Assembly: GCA_018287875.1 (NCBI GenBank)
Contig: JAGVVL010000022.1
Span: 4,650,001 to 4,714,000 of the forward strand
DNA length: 64,000 nucleotides
Source of the DNA: Nigrospora sphaerica
Lineage: Eukaryota; Ascomycota; Sordariomycetes; Amphisphaeriales; Apiosporaceae
Direction: 5' to 3'
The notes under the pieces are model-generated. The model was not told where the DNA came from. It saw only the letters and a program-made list of their open reading frames with translations, and made no database searches. Positions 55,705 to 64,000 of this stretch are shown one piece after another (the stretch's first letter is position 1; each line of letters starts with the position of its first letter). A program made the translations under genes and the position numbers.

Positions 55705-56521
55705 GAGATGGGCCACCACACCGATCGTGAGGCCTCTTGAGCTGGTTTTTGGTGTTTTGAAGCAGACACTAGACCTAACTTGCTAAAAGCTGACCTGTAT
55801 CTCACCCAAGACCTGCTCCATCTCCTAAGTTCGAGGACCCCCATTCGGGCCCCCCCCACTTTCGGGCCCCCCAAAATCAGCCAGCGAAAACCAGCCCTAT
55901 CAATAGAACTTCAAATGCAGCCTTAATTAATGATAACTCTAATACAAGAACCAGCCTCACTTAGGCTTTCACTGTCACTCTCTTCATCTAGATCACTTTC
56001 GGCTTCTCCGACCGCTAATTGAGCCCGGTGGACGTCTTCGATATTCGCGAACTTCGAATTAGGGCTTAAATGCACCTTCTTCCTTTTCCTTAGTCTGATA
56101 GTGTCAATGCTAGCTTCAAGAGCCTGAATTTGCCTTTGAGCAGTAGCTAATTGGACATTCTTCTCATCAAAGGCCTTTTGGATCTTTCGGAAGAGTAGTT
56201 GTTATGTGGTTGAGTGTTTAGCTAGCTAGTTCAAAAGCTGTACTTGGTCCTTAAAGTCCGACGTCTTCTTTGGAGTCGACCAAACCACTATAGAAGTATA
56301 AGATATCTTTGGAGGTGTTAAGAACTCTCTATTTAAGTGGGATCTCTTCGAATTTGTCATATCGGGTGTTGATTATTGTGCATTTTGAATTAAATTCCGA
56401 CCGAGAAGCGGTTTAGCTATATTAACCGGCTAGAGACGACCTTCCTTCCTATTTATTCTTTTCTGGCACCCACTGTTAGTGCCAGCCTGCTATTTACTGC
56501 CAAATCCTTAACAATCCTCTA

Positions 56522-58125
56522 ATGGCGCCTCAACGCCAACCCAGAGGCCAAATGGACTCTGGGACCATCATCGTGATGGCTTCACCTCCTCGTGAGGACA
56601 TCACCGATGAGGTGATAACGGGAAACGATCCTCCCGACCACCTGGCAGAAGCTTCCCCCACTTATACTCACAAGAGGAAGCGAACGGGGCAGAATGAGGC
56701 CCCTACGAACGGTCCACTGCGAAACCGAAGGAAGGTCGACGACACTCGAGAAGCTTCGACGACGGAAGAAGCCGCGCTGTAGACTGTAAAGGAAGGACAC
56801 CAATTGGCCACGGACGCACTGGCCCCGATCCTGGGCGATATGGATAAGCGACACAATACCCAACGATCGGTACTCACGAAGATCGCCCGCGCTCTAGACA
56901 ACATCATCGAAGAATACCGCGACGAAGATAAGGAAATGGCCGCGGAGATTACGAAAGGTTTCACGGCGTTCCTACTGGCCAAGACTAAGGAAACGATTGG
57001 CCCCCACCCGAACGAACACCTCCTACAGGCGAACAGCCCGACCTAAGCAGAGTCCTTTAGGACCCCCACACGCAGCTAAGCTGACGTTGCCCGAGCTAGA
57101 CAGAAGCTAACACCCTAAGACAGTTCAGATAAGCGAACTAAGGAAACGAATTAACGAGAGGACCTTCGAGTTCTTATAAGGATCCCAGAGGAACATCGAA
57201 GCTAGGCACATGCCTAATATAACTTCGCCTTGCAACAAGCCGTATATAACACCCTCGACTTATCTTTAGTGGACGTTCCTGATGTCCACTATACAGCGAC
57301 AGGCGTTGCTGTCTATCTGAGAAATAAAGAAACGAGGGAGGTTCTCCTCTAAAATAAAGAAAAACTAGCACGAAGCCTCCGAGCTAGCACAGTCGAGGTC
57401 CCGGTTATATGGGTGAACTATGTAATTCCCGGCTGCCCAACGTAACTCTCTAACATTTTTGGCGAGATATTCGAGACCGACACACTCTTACGAGACGAAG
57501 TTCTTGCCTAAACAGGCATCGAGCCAGTAAGCATACGCTGGTCGCGATAGGAACCGATTCCGGGGACGAATAAGAGATTATGCATTGTCTCGTTCTTATA
57601 GAAAGTTCGTCCGTTCCGACTCTTTAGTGCGAGTGGGCCCGCCCGGCTGATTAAAAAACGGACGCCTCCTAGCCGCCACAACCCAGGATGCCAAAGATAC
57701 CACCCGAGCCGGGTGTGTACAAGAACCGAAAGGTGTGAGAACTGTAGCGCCCGGCTCCCGACAGGACATAAACACCCGCAGCCGTGCCAGGAACGCCCAC
57801 GATATGCGAACTGCTACAGGCCAGCTCCAGCAAGCCACGAGAACTGCCCGGCGAAGCCAGTAGTGAAACACGGAAAGCTAGTACGCCCAACGCGAAGCGA
57901 GCTTGCGAAGATCCGCCAGACAGGTAGCTTGCTCTATAAGGCAGCCTAACCGTAAGGAACAAGCTAGGGAGGCAACACACTAGAGGAAGCCAGCCCAGGA
58001 TTAAACACGCTTAATATCGACAGGAGCACCGTCGATGCGGCCATAGAGGACTCAACTTATATGCCTATAGAAGCCCTAAGAAGATAACCTCAGCCCTCTT
58101 AAGAGAACAAGACAAAGCGTAGCTA
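56522..58125 (+). pseudogene. ORF1 (gag-like) of LINE B
   Basis: It opens MAPQRQPRGQMDSGTIIVMA at 56522, keeping the upstream ATG lost in copy A. There is a stop after TEEAAL at 56780. The frame continues with DMDKRHNTQRSVLTKIARAL and the cysteine-rich region at 57,690-57,860 (CARTERCENC-like, CYRPAPASHENC). Several stops are shared with copy A, so they were present before the duplication; others are unique. Confidence 0.8.
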
Positions 58126-58139
58126 ACGGAACATCCCAT

Positions 58140-61100
58140 ATATCAACTATCATAAATAAGGAAAGCGATCGAACATACTCGACACATACTAGACTAAGGC
58201 GACAAGTCCTATAGGTAACGCAGGCTAACGTAGGCAAATCACCGCCAGCATACACGGCCTTACTACAGCAATGCTAGGAGGATCACATAGACGTGATCCT
58301 TATATAGGAGCCATCCATTATAAACGACGGCAGGAACAGATTTAACTCGCACCCAGGCTACAGTGCTTACATTCCAATTGATAGCTGGGACAGCATCGTT
58401 ACTTAGCCCCAGGTCATGACCTATATCCGGAAAGATAGCAGGCTGAAGATAAGGCAAAAGCGGCCATGGAAGTCTAAAGACCTCCTATAGCTGGAGATCG
58501 ACCACTTCACCTTAATTAATATTTACAGACCCCCACAAGAACCGCTAAGTCAGGCGATAAGACTCCTCTTAAGCCTGCGACCACTAACCCAATGCACGGT
58601 CGTAGGGGACTTCAACGTATAGTATAGCGCTTAGGACCCAGACGTGCCCTAAACTCGGAACGGGGGGATTGAGGTCCACGACTAGGCCATCGCTAACGGG
58701 CTCAGCTATATTAGCGAGATAGGGACCCCAATACACGCAGCGGGACGAACCATCGACTTAGCCTTCTCTAACATTCCTTTTACGGCAGCGGAGGTGGACC
58801 CAAGGCTTCGGATAGGAGCAGACCACGAAACAATCCGAATCTTAATTCCTTAAAGCGACCAGACACTAGGGACATAGTTCCGGTACTCGATACCAGATAA
58901 TAAACTCGAAGCTTTTGCCGGCTTAGTCGCGCTCGGCGTACAAAGCCTCACGCCACTTCTCCTAATACCGACGGCGAATTAACTGGACCAACGGGCAACG
59001 GAGATCCTAGCCCTCTTATATAGAGCGCTAGAAATAATCGGGAAGCAGCCAATTAGGAACGGTCACAATGCGCCATAGTAGACCGACGCCTGCCGGGCAG
59101 CCCGGGACGCGTTCTGACAAGCAAGACGACACCACCAAGGGGACTGGAGACACCTAAAAGAACGAAGACACTTCCTCGCGGTGATACAGAGAGAAAAGCG
59201 GGAATATTGGCGACGGAAAATCGACTCTGTCCAGTCCGATCAAGACCTATACAGGGTTGTCCAATGGCATAAACTGCAGCCTGCCTTACAGGCACCTCCT
59301 CTAGTTATTGGGGACAAGACAATCGAAGACACAGAAGAGAAGGCACACGCCCTACGCAAGGCCCTTCTAAAGCGATTCACGGACGCCGAAGACCTCGAGG
59401 ACGACCCTCTTAAGATCCCAACGGTACCGCGGCGCATCCTGCCCTGGAGCACCCACATATCTAAGGAGGAGCTGACAGCCGCCATAATCGCGGTGAAGAG
59501 CACTTCGCCTGGGACCGATGGAATCTCGGTACGGCTGCTAAAAGCGTGCTAGGAGGCTATCTAAGAACCTGTACGGTCCCTCTTCTAAGCCTGCCTACGG
59601 ATCGGTCACTACCCACGCCCGTTCCGCACAGCCGAGGTCGTAATGCTTCGGAAGCCGAATAAGAAAGACCTCTCGAACCCCCGCTCCTAGCGACCAATCG
59701 CGCTTCTCTCCTGCCTTGGGAAAGGCCTCGAGAGACTCGTAGCTAAACGAATAGCGAACACCATACTCCTATATAAGGTGGTCAGCCCATAACAGGCCGG
59801 CGCCTTGCTAACACGGGCAGCCTTAAACCTCCTCGCCTACTTAACACACGAGATCGAGCATTCCCTAGAGAACAAAGGCACAGCCTCGATTCTCACCGTG
59901 GACATGAAGGGCGTATTCGACGCTACCCTTAAGAGGCGGCTTATACTTCGTATAAGGCAATAGGGTTAGGCAACCTAGCTTATTAAGTTTGTCGGCTCCT
60001 TTATAGAAGAGAGACAAGCACGGATCCGACTCGACGACGTCATAATAAAGCCACAGGCAATCCAATGCGGCCTACTATAAGGGTCCCCCGCCTCCCCTGT
60101 CCTATTCCTTCTATACATCGTAGACATCCTACTCGAGGATATAAAACACCGGTTTAAGTATACGGACGATATATGCTTTTACCGAGCTAGCAAGTCCCTA
60201 CACGATAACGCACGACAGCTAGCAAAGGACTTAAACGATGTCCTCAACTAGGGCAAGGGAAATAAAGTTACTATCGACCCGGATAAAAGCGAGCTGCTCT
60301 ATTTCACGTGCATAAAGAACCCAGGGGAACTCCCTAGCGTAACGGCACGGGACCACGGGCTGACTATACACGCCTCGGTCCAGCCTATACGATAGCTCGG
60401 CGTTTGGTTCGACTCGAAGCTACGGTTTACAGAGCACGTGAAGAGGAAAGCGGCATAAGCGCGAAACGTCGTACGACACCTTCGGAGCCTAGCTAACACT
60501 CAGCAAGGCCCTCCGCTAAGAGCCCTCCAGAAGGCTATCTTTACCTACGTTCTCCTTATCCTCACATACAGGGCCGAGGCATGGTACGAGGGACGCACGA
60601 AGACACGAAAGTTCGCTAGCCGACAACACAATACGGAGGTGTCGACACGATAAGAGGCACAAATAGACGAAATAGATAGGGTCCTAAGGGAGGCCATACG
60701 AGCTGTTCTGCCTATATGGAAGACAACACCGATAGCCACGCTATATAGGGACGTAGGTGTCTTAACGGCGCGAATCGCACTGGAAGCAGCGTTCTATCGC
60801 TTTGGATAACGGCTCCAGTTAATGGACAACAGCTATATGCTAACAGCGCGGACGGCACTGCGGCCCTATCTATCAGGTCGTGGCTACGGCTCTTACCAGC
60901 CTACGCGAACCAGGCTCCAGAGAGCGGCCAGACTCCTACCTACCATCCCAAGGCCACAGTACCTCCTAAAACGTTACACGTTTAAACCGGACCCGCAGAA
61001 GGACAAGAAAACAGCGGCGAAGGAGTTTATAGCGTGGCAATCAAAGCTTCCCGACACGCACCTCGTCGTCTTCTCGGACGGGTTAAAAGGACCGGACGAG

Positions 61101-61937
61101 GCAGTCGGCTGGGGTTTCGTGATCTACAAAAACAGTCGGAAAATAAGACAAAGAAAAGGCCGACTAGGCCTAGCGGAAGTCTTCGACAGAGAGGCCGTAG
61201 GAGCGTGGCAAGGTCTACGCCAAGCCCACCGGATCAACCCAGGCGCGACAATCCACGTTTACCTAGACAACACCTCGGTTATCCAAGGCCTCACGGGAAC
61301 CGCACCGAAAAGCTCGCAAGAAGTTTTCCTCGCCTTTCAGGAGATAGCGACTATAGCCGACGTCCGCATTCGATAGGTGCCAGGTCATGAGGGGATTCAA
61401 GGGAACGAAGAGGCCGACAGGCTAGCGAAAGAAGAGGCCGCACTCCTAGCACGCCGGTCAGCTTAAGCTACGTACGTAGGTGTGAAGCGACTCCGAAAAA
61501 CAATTATACGAGAACAATTCACGAAGTGGTGGGAGGAGGCCTCCCAAGGCTGTAAGCGCTACCGAGAGCTTGAATTCACCGACGCTACCCTTAAGGTGCC
61601 TAAGGAGCTGGACCTCCCTAGACGGACACTCCACAACTTTCTCGCGCTCCGATCAGGACACGGGGACTTCGACTAGTACCATAAGAAATTCCAATATCCT
61701 TAAAACGACCGATGCACCTGCCGAATGTTACGAACACCGGAGTATCTAGTCTACTGCCGCAAAACAAGAAGGCAACAGGCCCGTTAGCCGAAGTTCGACC
61801 CCGAACCGAAAACCTTAAAGGAATACTGGCAACGGCTAATACACGACCCAGAGAGGTTCCAGCTCTTTATAACGTTAACGAAGTACTACGAGGATATATG
61901 CCCACTATCGGTAGGCCGCAGAAGTTACTCTATGTGA
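58140..61937 (+). pseudogene. ORF2 (endonuclease, RT, RNase H) of LINE B
   Basis: The endonuclease, RT, RNase H and terminal zinc motif match copy A. The stretch REKREYWRRKIDSVQSDQDL keeps the Trp codon that is a stop in copy A. The catalytic box is YTDD (60159-60170). RNase H shows VVFSDGLKGPDEAVGWGF (61,060) and GNEEADRLAKEEAALLAR (61,405). The frame ends at about 61,937. Shared and private stops are both present. Confidence 0.85.
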
Positions 61938-62427
61938 AGTCGCAGCTATTCAGACGGAGATAGAGCCGGGAACGAGCTCGCACGGAGGAGCCACGGAGAC
62001 GGTTTGACCAAAGGGTTGCCATTGGGCTTGACATGCGAGATATCTCGTGTTCATGTAGATAGACTCTCGCACGCCAGATGCCCCTCGGGAGGCGGGACAC
62101 TGTCCCAGTATGGCGATAATACACACACACACACACACACACACACCGGCTAGAGACCGGCGGCTTTCCACCCATTCCGGATATTCTGACCGGTAAGGCC
62201 GGCTAAGCGAGCCTTCTTATAGCAGGCAAGAAAATTCCGTTTACTAACTACCGTTGAGTCCATTAACTGAGTCAGAAATCCGAGCTCTTTCTAGTACGTC
62301 GATTTTAAAGAACTGAAAACGGCTAAATCGAGAGGTTGGAGGACGTGACAGGTATGCGGGGGTAAGAAAAGAAGATATATCCGATACGAGAAGCATTGGA
62401 ATATAAAAACAGTTGTTGTATAGCTGC

Positions 62428-62624
62428 TGTCACGGCACACAGTTGGACAAGTCGACAACTGATCGTAGATTGACTGAGGATAGCAACGTGAGGAAGAAAA
62501 GAAGGAAAACACACGGTGGCTCTGGCGGTCTCAAGGTATCTAAGTACCCTGAGACGCACAGGCCCTTCCTTCTGCCAGTGTCCACCACCTGTTCCATCAG
62601 TGTACAGTTGCCAGCGCCGTCACA
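62428..62624 (-). repeat. 3' LTR of the Gypsy element (197 bp)
   Basis: It starts TGTGACGGCGCTGG and ends GTGCCGTGACA on the minus strand (TGT...ACA). A polypurine tract lies directly upstream. A partial copy occurs at 4953-5037. Confidence 0.82.
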
Positions 62625-62699
62625 TTACCCCCCCCTCCAGATTAGACTCGTCCCGAGTTTAGCACAGTAGGGAAAAAACCCTCAGTTTCGTTATCTTCC

Positions 62700-64000
62700 C
62701 CGCCGGGCTCGCGCTAACTACGTCCTAACAGGTTTGTTATTATCTGTATATGGAGGGTCGAATCGGTCCTCTAAAGCTGCCTCTAGTTAAGCTTGCAATT
62801 ATAGAGGCGGTCCGGCTTAGTCTAGGTGTTGGTCGTGATATGCCTTTAAGGCTTCTAGAGCGTTCTTTAAATTTTCCGTGTATTGCTATGTCGCGTCCGG
62901 GTCCCATCCCTTCTATTCCACTTGATACTGTAGTTTGCCGTAGTGTAACCGTGATGCCGTCACTTTGCTGACCTCGAACTCCTTTTTGGCAGCTCCTTTA
63001 AGTCCTATAGTTTTTACCGGCGGTTCCGGAGCCCTTTAGCTAGGTAAAGGGCTATTAAGAAACAAACGTATGTTACAGGTTGGGACCTGGGAGATAGGCT
63101 CAGGCGCACCTGGCCTGAGCGTCTCACGAACCCCTCATATGAGGCTCCGAGTAGGTCTCTCCATTCGAACGCCAGGCTAGTGGTCAAGACCTAGGAGGGG
63201 GGAGCTGAGCAGCGATCCGAACGTTCCGATCCGAACGTTCCGGTCCGAACGTTCCTATCCGAACGTTCCGGTCCAGTCTCGCAAGATTTAACGAGACGCT
63301 GCGCCCGGCCTCCTGAAGACGGTTCTCTTCTCTCTTTCCCATCTAGAAAATAAACAGCATTTGGCCCCTTCGATAGTGCTTCAAGGCTCAGCCTCTCACA
63401 ACGTAGTCTATTTATATAGAACATATTTGTACCCTTCTAGCTAGCGGGCATATCGAGGACGAAGGAATATCCGGCTTTCCCTTAGATCCAGTAGCGTTAT
63501 CTAGTTAAGGGGTAGTCCAATTTATCCGACAGTCGTGTTATTAACCACACCTTCTTAACAATAAACACTCTATCCTTTATATTAAAATCAGGCTTCCAAT
63601 AGTGTTTATTTACTTAGGTTGTTATTTGTTCTTAGGCTCGTATTAAGTTCCCTTTTGCTAATTCGTAGTATTCGTGGATAGTCTTAACAAGTTACTGGGC
63701 GTCTAGTCGCGCTGCCCTCCCCCTTAGCGTGCTATCGGTGAAGTCCACGGTTCGCTTCTACTAGTCGAACTGCAATGGTATCGAGAACCCTATTTCCACC
63801 TTATACGGAGAGAGGCCCGTCGAATCGTGTGGAAGATAAGCTTACGCCCTATCCATAGCTGGTAAGGCATCCTCCTAGTTGTCCTGGCAGTGGTTTACTA
63901 GCAGCCGGAGCCGTTAGTCGATCCACTGTAGCATGTTCTCGACTTATCCGGAGGTCTGCGAATACCCCGAAGTGGATAACTTCCAGTCGATCCCTAGTAA
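62700..64000 (-). pseudogene. Gypsy pol: integrase C-terminus and chromodomain
   Basis: From right to left the frame reads STSGYSQTSG, stop, VENMLQWID, stop, RLRLLVNHCQDN, stop, EDALPAMDRA (the end of the integrase core, with Gln and Trp codons as stops). It continues HDSTGLSPYKVEIGFSIPLQ and the GPY/F-like DRVFIVKKVWLITRLSDKLD, then KGTNMFYINRLR. After the solo LTR it resumes LFLNSPLPS, then EFEVSKVTASRLHYGKLQYQ, VE, stop, KGWDPDAT and ALEALKAYHDQH, a chromodomain. Chromodomains in this position target chromoviruses to heterochromatin, as known for the family. Confidence 0.82.
63071..63400 (-). repeat. Solo LTR (330 bp) inserted in the Gypsy pol
   Basis: This is an inverted copy of 11062-11393, with TGTTACAGG at its left edge and CTCTCACA at its right. 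The perfect 5-bp duplication is ACGTA (63066-63070 and 63401-63405). Removing it with one ACGTA closes the pol frame as ...NRLR-LFLNSPLP. The GAACGTTC array is present at about 63212-63270. Confidence 0.9.

Larger units (their letters stand above)
56438..62144 (+). mobile_element. LINE family F2, copy B (full length, nested in pogo 2)
   Basis: This copy is almost identical to copy A in length and layout. Its target duplication is ACCGGCTAGAGAC (56425-56437) and ACCGGCTAGAGACC (62145-62158). It ends in an (AC)n tail slightly longer than in copy A. The 5' hairpin CTGGCAC/GTGCCAG is present. It occupies the same site in the pogo transposase as copy A, which points to duplication of the nested unit. 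Confidence 0.9.
55826..62427 (-). mobile_element. Pogo/Fot-type transposon 2 carrying LINE B, cut by a Gypsy element
   Basis: The left terminal repeat starts TAAGTTCGAGGACCCCCATT at 55826, with the motif TTCGGGCCCCCC repeated. The body is homologous to pogo 1, including a LINE inserted at the same transposase codon. Homology stops at TATAGCTGC (62427), where a Gypsy LTR begins. The rest of the element, with its right end, should therefore lie beyond that Gypsy element, outside the window. Confidence 0.86.
55925..62427 (-). pseudogene. Transposase of pogo 2, split by LINE B
   Basis: Visible parts are the catalytic segment FIFQCFSYRIYLLFLPPHTC and VLQPLDLAVFSSLKSTY (62,427-62,280), then ARLAG and the break at the LINE. 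The C-terminal half (56424-55925) contains RKKVHLSPNSKFANIED-like residues and the SLSEAGSC tail. The N-terminus lies outside the window because of the Gypsy insertion. Stops are numerous. Confidence 0.78.
62428..64000 (-). mobile_element. Gypsy LTR retrotransposon (chromovirus type), 3' part
   Basis: Read on the minus strand, the window edge lies in the integrase, followed by a chromodomain, a purine-rich tract at 62625-62639 (GGAGGGGGGGTAA) and a 197-bp 3' LTR (62624 to 62428). It is inserted in the pogo 2 transposase. The predicted 5-bp duplication is GCTGC (62423-62427), with its partner outside the window. RIP-type stops are frequent. A solo LTR of another family lies within it (63071-63400). 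Confidence 0.88.

Noticed and set aside
1..64000. Biosynthetic gene cluster formed by the regulator, GMC oxidase and membrane protein
   Set aside because: The three genes are 5-17 kb apart, separated by transposons, and no core biosynthetic enzyme is present in the window.

Overview
The window comes from a filamentous ascomycete fungus (Pezizomycotina). The intact genes have short GT-AG introns and belong to fungal families: a SAT4/rhodopsin-like membrane protein, a secreted GMC oxidoreductase and a Zn2Cys6 transcription factor. Most of the rest is a graveyard of transposons whose reading frames are riddled with TAG/TAA stops replacing Gln and Trp codons. Pairwise comparison of copies shows C-to-T and G-to-A transitions, which is the mark of repeat-induced point mutation (RIP). 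The species cannot be named from the sequence alone.

Layout. 1-4728: a non-LTR retrotransposon of family F1 on the minus strand (gag-like ORF1, endonuclease/RT ORF2, no RNase H). 5047-11620: a heavily mutated LINE of family F3 (minus), with a 332-bp solo LTR inside its ORF1. 12859-20440: a pogo/Fot-type DNA transposon whose transposase is split by a full-length LINE of family F2 (with RNase H). 20446-25290: a second F1 copy (plus). 26167-27666: the SAT4-type gene. 27798-32363: three stacked pogo-family elements (E1, the partial E1', E2). 32364-32750: a 3' fragment of a second SAT4-type gene. 32998-35086: the GMC oxidoreductase. 35889-38954: an F3 fragment abutting a 1,865-bp pogo element (E3). 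38955-45844: mostly unrecognised sequence with relics of host-type genes, among them a DUF7727-like membrane protein. 45859-48857: a 5'-truncated F2 LINE with a 14-bp target duplication. 48906-50411: two copies of a 121-bp LTR-like repeat flanking a tRNA-like sequence, then a third, inverted F1 copy. 50481-52008: relics of a Harbinger-type transposase and of an unknown protein. 52117-54559: the Zn2Cys6 regulator. 55500-55619: a solo copy of the small LTR. 55826-62427: a second copy of the pogo+F2 composite, cut by a Gypsy chromovirus (62428 to the end) that itself carries another solo LTR.

No operon-like or defence system is evident. The main interest is the layered insertion history. It can be read at base level through target-site duplications, reading frames that close when an insert is removed, a likely twin-priming inversion, and one nested pogo+LINE arrangement present twice about 43 kb apart. 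The three intact genes are spaced islands in this repeat landscape. Nothing in the sequence links them functionally, although a regulator, a membrane protein and a secreted oxidase could belong to accessory metabolism. Exon boundaries were deduced by eye from splice consensus and frame. For the intact genes the summed exon lengths are exact multiples of three.
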